Positions 16,320 through 24,825 of a stretch of 64,000 bases of DNA are shown here, one piece after another. Both the position numbers and the translations under genes were made by a program. The notes below the pieces were generated by a model. The model was not told where the DNA came from and searched no databases. It saw nothing but the letters and a program-made list of their open reading frames with translations. This stretch comes from Chromohalobacter israelensis (lineage in GTDB: Bacteria > Pseudomonadota > Gammaproteobacteria > Pseudomonadales > Halomonadaceae). Where the stretch lies: contig JQNW01000008.1 of the NCBI GenBank assembly GCA_000761475.1, positions 62,001-126,000 of the forward strand, read 5' to 3'. Position 1 is the first letter of the stretch, and every line of letters begins with the position of its first letter.

Positions 16320-16931
16320 ATGCCCACCCTGCTCGCCGGACTCGCCCGGCTCAATCGAGCGCTCGAGCGTCTGCTCGGCGCTGTCCTGTTGCTGCTGCTG
16401 GCGGCCTTCATCGTGTTCATCGTCTATCAGATCGTCAGCCGCAACCTCCCCATGCTGCCGCGTCTGTACTGGACCGAGGAGTTCAGTCGCTTCGCCTTTC
16501 AGTGGATGATCATGCTGGGCACCGCCATCGGCGTGCTGCATGCCGATCACTTCGTCCTCGAAGCCTTTCCCCGCGGCTCCCGGCTCGACCGGGCGACGCG
16601 CCTGATCCGTGACCTGGCCTGCCTGGCGGTCGGCGTCGTGTTCGTCTATTACGGCAAGGACTTCGCGCTCTCCGGGCTTCGCCGCAGCGCCACGGCCTCC
16701 AAGCTGCCGATGATCGCGGTGTACGTCACGTTCAGCGTGTGCGGCGTCCTGATCATCCTGTTCGCCGCGCAACGGCTCCTGCATGCGGCCCTGCATGGCC
16801 AGTCGGCCATGGAGCAGACGCTGGACACGCCCTCCGAACTCGACGAGGCCCTGGCCGATACCGCCGAGACGCCCCCCGATTCGCTCAGCGCCCCCGAGCA
16901 TCGCGCCGGCGGCAAGGAGTCTTCCCGATGA
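16320..16931 (+). CDS. dctQ: TRAP transporter small membrane subunit (DctQ type)
   Basis: The 203-residue protein has four predicted membrane helices, with the DctQ-family WTEEFSRFAFQWMIMLGTAIGV segment (near residue 57) in the second. The C-terminal 40 residues are acidic and Pro-rich and probably cytoplasmic. It pairs with DctM to form the permease. Its stop overlaps the start of dctM by four bases (ATGA), typical of coupled TRAP subunits. Confidence 0.88.
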   Translation: MPTLLAGLARLNRALERLLGAVLLLLLAAFIVFIVYQIVSRNLPMLPRLYWTEEFSRFAFQWMIMLGTAIGVLHADHFVLEAFPRGSRLDRATRLIRDLACLAVGVVFVYYGKDFALSGLRRSATASKLPMIAVYVTFSVCGVLIILFAAQRLLHAALHGQSAMEQTLDTPSELDEALADTAETPPDSLSAPEHRAGGKESSR

Positions 16932-18235
16932 TGCCGATGGACTGGATGTTCCTGCTGCCCTGGCTGTTGTTCGCCGTGCTGGGGATCCTGATCGTTGCCG
17001 GCGTGCCGATCGCCATGTCGCTGGTGCTCACCTCCTTCGCGGTGATCATGCTCGACCCGCGCCTGACGCCCTGGATCATGTTTCAGCGCATGTACAACGG
17101 CATGGACTCGTTCGTGCTGCTGGCCGTGCCCCTGTTCCTGCTCGCCGGCAACCTCATGAACGCCGCGCGCATCACCGACCGGCTGATCACGCTGTGTCTG
17201 CATCTGGTGGGGCATTTCAAGGGCGCCCTGGCCCACGTCAACGTCATGGTCAGCATGCTGTTCGCCGGCGTCTCCGGCTCCTCGACGGCGGACAGCGCCG
17301 GCGTGGGCACGGTGCTGATCCCGGCCATGAAACGGGAAGGCTACCCCGCGCATTTCGCGGTGGCGGTCACGGCCGCGTCGTCGGTCATGGGCATCGTCAT
17401 CCCGCCGTCGATCAACATGATCGTGTGGGGCGCGTTGACCAACACTTCGATCGCCGGCCTGTTCCTGGGCGGCATCCTGCCCGGGGTGATGATCGGCATC
17501 GCGCAGCTCTTGCTCAACCTGGGCTACGTGCGCCGCTACCAGGTGCCCGTGCGCCAGCGGGCCTCGCTCGCGCAGTTGATGCACTCGGGCAAGGACGGCC
17601 TGCTCGCGGCGGGCATTCCGGTACTGATCATCGGCGGCATCACGCTGGGCATCGTCACCCCCACCGAAGCGGCGGTGATGGCGGTGCTGTATGCCCTGGC
17701 GCTGGGTTTTCTCGTCTACCGCGAGCTGACGTTCAAGAGTGTCATGGCGGCCTCCACCTCCACCGTGCGCCTGTGTTCGCTGTCCCTGTTCAGCCTGGTC
17801 GGCGCGGCCATCTTCGGCTATCTGATCAGCTTCTATCAGATTCCGCCGTCGCTGATGAAAGGGGTCAACATCACCGACCCGACCACGCTGCTCATCGTCA
17901 TGGCCATCGTCATGCTGCTGATCGGCACCTTCATGGACTCGCTGCCCGCGATGGCGATTCTCGCGCCAATCTTCCAGCCGCTGGCCATGCAGGCGGGCGT
18001 GCACCCGGTCCAGTTCGGCGTCATCAGCGTCATGGCCCTGGGGCTCGGCCTGATCACCCCGCCCTACGGTCTGTGCCTGATGATCTCGGCCAAGATCGGC
18101 GGCATTCCTCTGCTCAAGGCACTCGGCACGACGCTGCTGTACCTGGCGGTGATGCTGGTCGTGATCGCGCTGCTGATCGTCTACCCGCAGCTCATCCTGA
18201 TGATCCCGCGGGCGCTGGTGCCGGACTTCGTCTAG
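16928..18235 (+). CDS. dctM: TRAP transporter large membrane subunit (DctM type)
   Basis: The 435-residue protein is the sodium-coupled transport subunit, with about 12 membrane segments. Characteristic parts are PLFLLAGNLMNAARI, GVSGSSTADSAGVGTVLIPAM and the re-entrant-loop sequence VIPPSINMIVWG. The start ATG overlaps the dctQ stop; a second ATG follows at once. The gene ends the TRAP operon and is followed by a GC-rich hairpin. Together dctPQM would import a carboxylate using the sodium gradient, well suited to a halophile. Confidence 0.92.
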   Translation: MMPMDWMFLLPWLLFAVLGILIVAGVPIAMSLVLTSFAVIMLDPRLTPWIMFQRMYNGMDSFVLLAVPLFLLAGNLMNAARITDRLITLCLHLVGHFKGALAHVNVMVSMLFAGVSGSSTADSAGVGTVLIPAMKREGYPAHFAVAVTAASSVMGIVIPPSINMIVWGALTNTSIAGLFLGGILPGVMIGIAQLLLNLGYVRRYQVPVRQRASLAQLMHSGKDGLLAAGIPVLIIGGITLGIVTPTEAAVMAVLYALALGFLVYRELTFKSVMAASTSTVRLCSLSLFSLVGAAIFGYLISFYQIPPSLMKGVNITDPTTLLIVMAIVMLLIGTFMDSLPAMAILAPIFQPLAMQAGVHPVQFGVISVMALGLGLITPPYGLCLMISAKIGGIPLLKALGTTLLYLAVMLVVIALLIVYPQLILMIPRALVPDFV

Positions 18236-18255
18236 CCGGGACGGCTCGCCCCGCG

Positions 18256-18285
18256 CTCCCCGGCCTTGCCATTGCGGCCGGGGAG
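18256..18285 (+). terminator. Hairpin after dctM
   Basis: A perfect 10-bp stem (CTCCCCGGCC / GGCCGGGGAG) with a 10-base loop starts 20 bp after the dctM stop. The T tract is poor. Confidence 0.55.
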
Positions 18286-18415
18286 CACTACAGTTCCCGT
18301 TAGAGTTTCAAAACGCCGTTCGCAAACTCGCCATCACGCTCAAGCCTGGGCGTGGCATGCCGATATTTGAGAAACTGTGCGGTTTCATCCATCACGCCCT
18401 CGAGGCTCCACCATC

Positions 18416-19093
18416 ATGTCTCATTCGCTGTGCCTGCTGTTCGACTGCGATGGCACCCTGGTCGATAGCGAACCCCTGCTTGCCGACGTCATGGCCGACG
18501 TGCTGACCCGTGTCGGACTGCCTTTCGCCGCCCCCCAGTACATGGAAGAGTTTCGCGGCGTACGATTCGCCAACATCGTCGCGGAACTCGAGCGTCGCTA
18601 CGGCGCCTTGGACGACGCCACGCGCGACATGGCCGAGAGCGAGATGCGGCGCAACATGCAGGCACGCATGAGTCGCGAACTGCAGCCCATCTCCGGGATC
18701 CGCGAGGCGCTGGAGCGCCTTGGGGCGTATCCCCGCTGCGTGGCTTCCAACGGCCCCGAGCACAAGATACGCCGCGCCCTCGACAGCACCGGTCTGCGCC
18801 CCTATTTCGAGGATCGCCTCTACAGCGGCTACACCATCGAGAGTTGGAAACCCGAGCCGGGGCTGTTCCTGCATGCCGCCCGTGACATGGGCTTCGCCCC
18901 CGAGCACTGCGTGGTGATCGACGATGCCGAGGTCGGCGTCGCCGCCGGTCTGGCCGCCGGGATGCGCACGATTCACATCAACCGCTTCCCCGAGCGCGAG
19001 ACCACGCCGCCTGGCGCCATCGCCCTGCACCACATGCGCGACCTGCCCGACGTGGTGGCACGCCTGGCCCAGCTGGAAACCCTGCCGCACTGA
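18416..19093 (+). CDS. HAD-family sugar-phosphate phosphatase
   Basis: The 225-residue protein is a HAD hydrolase of the beta-phosphoglucomutase/YieH group. Motif I is FDCDGTLVDSE (nucleophile and acid Asp), motif II the Ser in CVASNGP, motif III the Lys in SWKPEP, and motif IV VIDDAEVG. A helical cap domain lies between motifs I and II. YieH-type enzymes dephosphorylate 6-phosphogluconate, which would fit the upstream 2-ketogluconate genes, but other sugar phosphates are equally possible. Start ATG at 18416 is preceded by GAGG. A separate promoter is likely because 180 bp and a hairpin separate it from dctM. Confidence 0.82.
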   Translation: MSHSLCLLFDCDGTLVDSEPLLADVMADVLTRVGLPFAAPQYMEEFRGVRFANIVAELERRYGALDDATRDMAESEMRRNMQARMSRELQPISGIREALERLGAYPRCVASNGPEHKIRRALDSTGLRPYFEDRLYSGYTIESWKPEPGLFLHAARDMGFAPEHCVVIDDAEVGVAAGLAAGMRTIHINRFPERETTPPGAIALHHMRDLPDVVARLAQLETLPH

Positions 19094-19188
19094 TTTCCTG
19101 CCGGGGACGCGCGACGCCTGGTTCGTGCATCGCGGCTCGGCGCGTTATCATTCGCGTATCGTGCCAAGCCGACGCCAGGGAGATATGC

Positions 19189-19563
19189 ATGGCATCGTTA
19201 CAGGATCAATTGCGCGGGCTGGTGTACTCCACCGAACACGGCGAGACCTGCCCCGAGTGCCGTGCCCCGCTCAGCGAGTGCCGCTGCGCCGACACGGCGG
19301 AGGAAGACCGCCTGGCGCGCCTCGACGGCATCGTCCGTCTGCGCCGCGAAACCAAGGGCCGCAAGGGCAAGGGCGTCACCCTCGTCGAGGGGGTGCCGCT
19401 CAAGAGCGAAGAGCTCAAGACATTGGCCAAGGCACTCAAGAAACGCTGCGGCACCGGCGGTGCACTCAAGGAAGGCATCATCGAAATTCAGGGCGATCAC
19501 CGCGACGCACTCAAGGCGGAACTGGAAGCGCGCGGCTATCGCGTCAAACTCGCGGGCGGTTGA
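19189..19563 (+). CDS. yciH: Translation initiation factor SUI1/eIF1-like protein YciH
   Basis: The 124-residue protein has the SUI1 domain in its C-terminal two thirds: VRLRRETKGRKGKGVTLVEG, then LKKRCGTGGALKEGIIEIQGDH, ending in the RGYRVKLAGG strand. The N-terminal part holds four cysteines in CPECRAPLSECRC, which may bind metal. YciH inhibits initiation at non-optimal sites in E. coli, reported for stress conditions. It is followed 35 bp later by a lipoprotein gene. Confidence 0.9.
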   Translation: MASLQDQLRGLVYSTEHGETCPECRAPLSECRCADTAEEDRLARLDGIVRLRRETKGRKGKGVTLVEGVPLKSEELKTLAKALKKRCGTGGALKEGIIEIQGDHRDALKAELEARGYRVKLAGG

Positions 19564-19598
19564 GCCCACGCCAACGGCGTTCTCCAGGAGAGATTCCC

Positions 19599-20009
19599 AT
19601 GTCCCTGTCTCGTCTATCGCACCGCCTCCGTACGGCCCTGTGTGGCGCATTCCTGGCCGGGCTGGTCGGTTGCGCCAGCGGCCCCGATTTCCATACGCTC
19701 GACGCTCGTGTCGTCTTCGACACGCCACCGACCCTGTCGCCGGCAGCCACGCTCGAGGTGGCCCTCAAGGACAGCGCCGACGACACGACGCTGGCGGAAA
19801 GTCGCTACCCCCGGATCGATACCGAGGCCACCGAGGTGGCACTGCGTTACGACGCCAGCGCCATCGACGCGGCGCATCGCTATACGTTGCAGGCCGAGGT
19901 TCGCGACCAGGGGCGCATCACGTACCTCAACCGCGACGCGGTCGAGGTCCTGAACGGCGACACCGGCACCACGCCGACCATTACCCTGGTGCCGGCCTCG
20001 CGCCGCTGA
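19599..20009 (+). CDS. YbaY-like outer-membrane lipoprotein
   Basis: The 136-residue protein has a lipoprotein signal with lipobox LVGC (Cys near residue 25; Ser at +3 suits outer-membrane sorting). The mature part is a single beta-sandwich domain with VRVVFDTPPTLSPAATLEVAL-type strands matching the YbaY/YscW-like family (ARVVF, LEVALKDSAD, YTLQAEVRDQGRI, NGDTGTTPTITLVP). Function is poorly known; YbaY was linked to polysaccharide metabolism only by annotation. AGGAGA lies eight bases before the ATG. Confidence 0.75.
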   Translation: MSLSRLSHRLRTALCGAFLAGLVGCASGPDFHTLDARVVFDTPPTLSPAATLEVALKDSADDTTLAESRYPRIDTEATEVALRYDASAIDAAHRYTLQAEVRDQGRITYLNRDAVEVLNGDTGTTPTITLVPASRR

Positions 20010-20036
20010 CGACACGGCATCCCGCGCGCCACGCAC

Positions 20037-20936
20037 TCACGGGCGGAGCGTCGAGACCGGGCCGGCGCCCTGCGTGACGCGCGGCGGCGTCTGCGGGGAG
20101 CGGGACGCCGTCACCTCGCGTACCGCCGCTTCCAGGGTCTCGCCCACCGGCGCCTCCAGCTTGAGCGAGAACAACGCATCGGCACGAGTGCGCCCCATGT
20201 TGACGCACGCCAGCGGCTTGCCCAGTTCGGCCGCCCGCTTCGCGAAACGATAGCCCGAATAGACCATCAGCGACGAGCCCGCCACCAGCATGGCGTCGGC
20301 CTGTTCGAGCGCCGCGAATGCCGCCTCCACGCGTGGACGCGGCACGTTGTCGCCGAAAAACACCACATCGGGCTTGAAGATGCCGTCGCCGCAGCGCGCG
20401 CAGGACAGCAGCGAGAAATCGGCGAAGTTGCGACTTTCCAGATCGGCATCCCCATCCGGGCCGACCTGCGCCTCGAGCGTCGTCCAGTGGGGATTGAGCC
20501 GCGCCAGTTCGGCGTGCAAGGCATGTCGCATGCGAGTGGCGCCGCACCCCATGCACCGCACCACGTCGGCCTGGCCGTGCAGGTCGATGACGCGGCGCGA
20601 GCCTGCGCGCTGATGCAGCCCGTCGACATTCTGCGTGACCAGCCGCTCGAGGCGACCGGCCCGTTCGAGTTCGGCCAGCGCGTAATGCCCCCGCCCGGGC
20701 CGCGCCTCGCTGAGCGCCTGAAACCCGACCAGGCTGCGTGCCCAGTAACGACGGCGCGCCAGGTCGCTTTGCATGAACGCCTGGTGAGTCATCGGGGGCG
20801 AGCGCTTCCAATCGCCGCGCTCATCGCGGTAGTCGGGAATGCCGCAATCGGTGCTCATTCCCGCCCCGGTCAGCACGAACAAGCGCGGGTGCCGTGCGAG
20901 AAACGCCGCCAGCGGCGACGGTGACGTGTCGACCAT
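20037..20936 (-). CDS. Sirtuin NAD-dependent protein deacylase
   Basis: The 299-residue protein is a Sir2 enzyme. The NAD site is LTGAGMSTDCGIPDYR (residues about 22-37), followed by TQNVDGLH and the catalytic His in VIDLHGQADV. Two Cys pairs (CMGC and CARC) form the zinc ribbon, and VAGSSLMVYSGYR closes the Rossmann fold. The GAGMSTDCGIPDYR form and length are like class II (SIRT4-type) bacterial sirtuins rather than E. coli CobB. It probably removes acyl groups from lysines in metabolic enzymes. It is divergent from the NERD gene. Confidence 0.9.
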   Translation of the reverse strand: MVDTSPSPLAAFLARHPRLFVLTGAGMSTDCGIPDYRDERGDWKRSPPMTHQAFMQSDLARRRYWARSLVGFQALSEARPGRGHYALAELERAGRLERLVTQNVDGLHQRAGSRRVIDLHGQADVVRCMGCGATRMRHALHAELARLNPHWTTLEAQVGPDGDADLESRNFADFSLLSCARCGDGIFKPDVVFFGDNVPRPRVEAAFAALEQADAMLVAGSSLMVYSGYRFAKRAAELGKPLACVNMGRTRADALFSLKLEAPVGETLEAAVREVTASRSPQTPPRVTQGAGPVSTLRP

Positions 20937-21062
20937 CGTGACCTCCCAGAACCAGAACCGCTACCCTATGATAGAACGCGTGCCGCCCGCGGGCCCAGGG
21001 CTGTATCGCCGCCGCCCGCCAAGCTGGCTAGAATGGGCGTTCGTACATCGCCCCCGACCCGG

Positions 21063-21974
21063 ATGACCGCTATGGCCTGGCTGGAATACGTACTGCCGCT
21101 CATCTTTCTCGCCCCCCTCGGCGCCACGGCGCTGGTGGTGCTGGCATTGCGTCACCTGGAAGACGGCGCGCTGACCTCGCCCTACGACGGCCATATCCTG
21201 CGCGAGCCGGCGCAATCGTTGCGCAACCGCCTCGACCGGGCCTATGCGGCACTGTTTCTCGACGGCGCGCTCGGCCCCATCGTCACCTTGGCGCCCTTGG
21301 TCTATGGCATGGGGCGCATGCTATTCGCCAATCGGCACAGTTGGCTGGAGTGGGCCCTGTATGGCCTGCTCACCACCCTGCTGGCATTGATCCTGTGCTT
21401 TCGCCTGATCCGCGACGTGCAGCGCATTCGGCGCCTCAAGCTAGGGCTGGCCTGCGAGCTGGCGGTCGGCCAGGAACTGGAGCGCCTGATCCGTCCCGAG
21501 GCCCATCCGTATTTCGTGTTCCACGACGTACCCACCGACAGCACCACCACCGACCATGTCGTGGTCACGCCGCACGGCATCTTCGCGGTCCAGGTCAGCG
21601 CGCGCACACCACCGCTGGACATCAAGGGCGAGCCGCGTACCACGGTCGTCGTCGCCGGCCAGCGGCTACGCTTCCCCGGATGGCGCGAACGTCAGTCGCT
21701 GGCCCATGCGCGGCTGGCGGCGGCGTGGTGCCGCCAATGGCTGGCCCACCGCTCGCTGGGCAACGTCGCCGTGCAGGGTGTCCTGGTGCTGCCCGGCTGG
21801 AACGTGGAGATCGACAAGCCACCCGGCGAGATCATGGTGGTCGACGGCCGAGGCCTCGCCGCCCTGCTCGACGACACCTCGCTGCAGCCCATGGATGACG
21901 ACACTCACCAGCGCGTGGTGCAGGCCCTGGACCGGCGTGTGAAAGGCGTCACGTCAGGAGATCAAGCCCCCTGA
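21063..21974 (+). CDS. Membrane-anchored NERD-domain protein
   Basis: The 303-residue protein begins with one membrane helix (residues about 5-25), has two more around residues 68-115, and ends in a NERD (nuclease-related) domain from about residue 130. The domain keeps GQELERLI, the DVPTDSTTTDHVVVTPHGIF strand with its Asp, and an FAVQVS segment where endonuclease-fold enzymes carry the E/Q-x-K motif. NERD proteins are thought to process nucleic acid, but most are uncharacterised. Alternative start at 21072. Its stop touches the stop of the convergent LacI gene with no gap. Confidence 0.7.
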   Translation: MTAMAWLEYVLPLIFLAPLGATALVVLALRHLEDGALTSPYDGHILREPAQSLRNRLDRAYAALFLDGALGPIVTLAPLVYGMGRMLFANRHSWLEWALYGLLTTLLALILCFRLIRDVQRIRRLKLGLACELAVGQELERLIRPEAHPYFVFHDVPTDSTTTDHVVVTPHGIFAVQVSARTPPLDIKGEPRTTVVVAGQRLRFPGWRERQSLAHARLAAAWCRQWLAHRSLGNVAVQGVLVLPGWNVEIDKPPGEIMVVDGRGLAALLDDTSLQPMDDDTHQRVVQALDRRVKGVTSGDQAP

Positions 21975-23033
21975 CTAGGGCGCCGTTTCACCAACGATGA
22001 GATGCGTAGTCAGGCAGTGAGACTCCATGGCGGTACGACCGAGCACCATGGAGGCCGCCAAACGCCCCTTGGCGACACTATCTTGACGTACGGTGGTCAG
22101 ACGCGGCGCGCGATATTGCCCCTCGGCGATGCCATCGAAGCCGGTCATGCGTAGATCTTCAGGGATACGCAGGCCGCGCTGTTCTGCCAGCGTCAGCACG
22201 GTCAGGGCGATGCGATCGGACATGCAAAGCAGCAGGTCGGGGCGTTCATCGTCGGGCAGGTCGAGGATCTCGGCAATGACCGGCGCGCAGACATCGAAGG
22301 TATTCTCCTCGATGTTCCACATAGGTACCGTCGCCGGGTCGATGCCGTGCTCGGCGAGGGCGCGCTGGAAGCCCCGCAGGCGCAGCCGGGTGATGGTGCG
22401 TTCGGCCGGCAGCAGCTCTTGGTCGGGACCGATGCGACCGTTGCAGGGTTGACGGGGCAGCCGCAGGCCGATCACCGCCGGCCGCCGGGGCGGGGCCGTC
22501 AGGGCATGGCTGGCGATGGCGTGGCTGGCCGGCTCGTTGTCGATCTGCACCGCCGGATAGCCCGCGGGGCTGAAGTCGACGGCGACCAGCGGGCGCTGGT
22601 CGGAGTGCGGCAGGGCATCGATCATCAGCAGGCTCGGCATCAGCCCGTAGACGATGAAGCCGTCGGCCATGCTCGACGAGCCGGGGACCTGGGCGGCGTT
22701 CTGGCGGCCCGACAGCAGCAGCAGGGTGTGGCCGTGGGCGTCGAGCACCTCGGCGATGCCGGAGAGCAGCTCGTTGGCCACAGTGTCGTTGAGGCTGTAG
22801 GTCAGGCTCTCGGCGAGCACCACGGCGATGATCCGCGAACGCCCGGTACGCAGGGTCCGTGCCCTGGCGTCGGGGCCCTGATAGCCCAGGCGCTTGGCTT
22901 CGCTGAGAATCCGCTCGCGCAGCTTCGGCGACAGCTGGTCCGGCCGGTTGAAGGCGTTGGAGACCGTGGCGGTGGAGACGCCGAGCTCCACGGCCAGCTC
23001 CTTGAGGGTCAGACGACGCGGTAATGTACTCAC
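21975..23033 (-). CDS. LacI/GalR-family repressor, probable regulator of alpha-glucoside genes
   Basis: The 352-residue protein opens with a GTG start preceded by AGGA and has the LacI helix-turn-helix (TLKELAVELGVSTATVSNAF), hinge helix region and a sugar-binding domain (IIAVVLAESLTYSLNDTVA, DGFIVYGLMP, ALTVLTLAEQRG). Related AglR/MalR/SucR proteins control alpha-glucoside genes. It lies directly downstream of a GH13 gene, and palindromes of the LacI type with a central CG occur at 35117, 35254 and 37014; these are its likely targets, though another regulator cannot be excluded. The coding sequence is strongly GC-biased. Confidence 0.85.
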   Translation of the reverse strand: MSTLPRRLTLKELAVELGVSTATVSNAFNRPDQLSPKLRERILSEAKRLGYQGPDARARTLRTGRSRIIAVVLAESLTYSLNDTVANELLSGIAEVLDAHGHTLLLLSGRQNAAQVPGSSSMADGFIVYGLMPSLLMIDALPHSDQRPLVAVDFSPAGYPAVQIDNEPASHAIASHALTAPPRRPAVIGLRLPRQPCNGRIGPDQELLPAERTITRLRLRGFQRALAEHGIDPATVPMWNIEENTFDVCAPVIAEILDLPDDERPDLLLCMSDRIALTVLTLAEQRGLRIPEDLRMTGFDGIAEGQYRAPRLTTVRQDSVAKGRLAASMVLGRTAMESHCLTTHLIVGETAP

Positions 23034-23113
23034 ACGGCTATCCTGCGGCTCGATCGAGAGTCAGGATACCGTCCTGCCCTCGGCGTGGACAGTATCCCGT
23101 GTCGTCGCGACGT

Positions 23114-24757
23114 TCAGTGCAGCGCCAGCCAGACCGCCGTGCCCGGCGCCAGGAGCAGCCGGTGTCCGGCCGCCTCCGGGACCGGCATTCCGGGCAGGGC
23201 GAGACTGTGCCAGCCAGCGAAGTCGTCTACCAGAGTGTCGGGCGCGAGCGGCGCGGGCTCGCTGTCGCGGCCGAGGTGGGCCAGGCACAGCAGACGGTGA
23301 CCGTCGTGCTCGCGCAGCAGCGCGAAGATGTCTTCGGGCAGCGCGGCCGGGTCGATCAGTTGCTGATCGCCTTGGCGCAGCAAGAGACTTTCACCGCGCA
23401 ACTTGAACAATTGGCGGACTCGGTTGAGCAGTGAGTCGGGGTCGGCGTCCTGGCGGTCGACGGCCAGGGGGCGGTGGGGCGATGCCACCGGCAGCCAGGG
23501 CGTGGCAGGGCTGAAGCCGGCATGCACGGTATCGGCCTTCCAGGGCATGGGGGTCCGGCAGCCGTCGCGGCCCTTGATCTCGGGCCAGAGGTTGATGCCG
23601 AACGGGTCCTGGAGGTCCTCGTAGGCCAGTTCGGCCTCGGGCAGGCCGAGCTCCTCGCCCTGGTAGAGACACAGGCTGCCACGCAGCGAGGCCAGCACGG
23701 TCAGCGCCAGCAGCGCGCGCGCCTCGCCCCAGCGGCTGGCGCTGCGTGCGACGTCGTGGTTGGAGAGCGCCCAGCACGGCCAAGTGTCGTCGCCGAAGTC
23801 GGCGAAGCGCGCCAGCACGTCGTGCAGCTGTCGGGCGTCGCCGGTGCTGCCCAGCAGGTCGAAGGTGTAGGCCATGTGCAGGCGTGAGTCGCCGGCGGTG
23901 TAGGCGGCCATGATCGTCAGCGGGTCGCTGCCGCCGACCTCGCCGACGCTGGCGGCCCCGGGAAACTCGTCGAGCAGCGTGCGGACGCGCTCGAGGAACG
24001 CCAGGTTCTCGGGCTGGTCGGTGTTGTGGCGCAGCAGTTGATGGCTGCGCGGATGACCGGCGTGTCGATACCAGTCGGGCGAGGGGGGATTGTCGGTCAG
24101 CGCCCGGTCGTGGAAGTAGAAGTTGACGACGTCGAAGCGGAAGCCGTCGACGCCCAGCTCCAGCCAGAAGCGCAGGTTGTCGAGCTGGGCCTGCTGGACC
24201 TCGGGGTGGTGGAAGTCGAGGTCCGGCTGGCTGGGCAGGAAGTTGTGCAGGTAGTACTGGCAGCGTCGCGAGTCGAAGGTCCAGGCCGGGCCGCCGAAGG
24301 CCGCCAGCCAGTTGTTGGGCGGGTTGCCGTCGGGCTTGGGGTCGGCCCACACGTACCAGTCGGCCCTGGGGTTATCGCGGTTCGCCCGGCTCTCGGCGAA
24401 CCAGGGGTGGCGGTCGGAGCTGTGCGACAGCACCTGGTCGATGAGGACCCGCAGACCCAGGTCGTGGGCGCGGTCGATGAGTGCGCGGAAGTCGTCGAGG
24501 GTGCCGAACATCGGGTCGACGTCGCGGTAGTCGCTGATGTCGTAGCCGAAGTCGTCCATCGGCGAGGTGAAGAAGGGCGACAGCCAGATGGCGTCGACAC
24601 CGAGCGAGGCGATGTGCTCGAGCCTGGCGGCGATGCCGGGCAGGTCGCCGATGCCGTCGCCGTTGGCATCCATGAAGCTGCGCGGGTAGATCTGGTAGAG
24701 GGTGGCGCCGCGCCACCAGTCGTGTCGCGTGTCGCCGCGGCGTTGAGCGAGAGTCAT
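23114..24757 (-). CDS. Cytoplasmic alpha-glucosidase, GH13 (copy 1)
   Basis: The 547-residue protein has no signal peptide and starts with WWRGATLYQIYPRSF. Catalytic residues are present: nucleophile Asp in GFRFDVVNF, acid/base Glu in SVGEVGGSD, and transition-state Asp in LSNHDVARS. Calcium-site-like DANGDGIGD and the QYYLHNF segment place it with the alpha-glucosidase group (GH13_23). It would release glucose from imported maltose, sucrose or short malto-oligosaccharides. GGAGGAAG precedes the ATG at 24757. It follows an ABC binding-protein gene in the same direction. The overall pattern is closest to copy 3 (29078). Confidence 0.92.
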   Translation of the reverse strand: MTLAQRRGDTRHDWWRGATLYQIYPRSFMDANGDGIGDLPGIAARLEHIASLGVDAIWLSPFFTSPMDDFGYDISDYRDVDPMFGTLDDFRALIDRAHDLGLRVLIDQVLSHSSDRHPWFAESRANRDNPRADWYVWADPKPDGNPPNNWLAAFGGPAWTFDSRRCQYYLHNFLPSQPDLDFHHPEVQQAQLDNLRFWLELGVDGFRFDVVNFYFHDRALTDNPPSPDWYRHAGHPRSHQLLRHNTDQPENLAFLERVRTLLDEFPGAASVGEVGGSDPLTIMAAYTAGDSRLHMAYTFDLLGSTGDARQLHDVLARFADFGDDTWPCWALSNHDVARSASRWGEARALLALTVLASLRGSLCLYQGEELGLPEAELAYEDLQDPFGINLWPEIKGRDGCRTPMPWKADTVHAGFSPATPWLPVASPHRPLAVDRQDADPDSLLNRVRQLFKLRGESLLLRQGDQQLIDPAALPEDIFALLREHDGHRLLCLAHLGRDSEPAPLAPDTLVDDFAGWHSLALPGMPVPEAAGHRLLLAPGTAVWLALH

Positions 24758-24825
24758 CCGGTTCTTCCTCCGGCGTTGGCCGGGAGAGCCTTGGCGGATC
24801 CCCCGGCGCGTGATGGGAAATGGCG

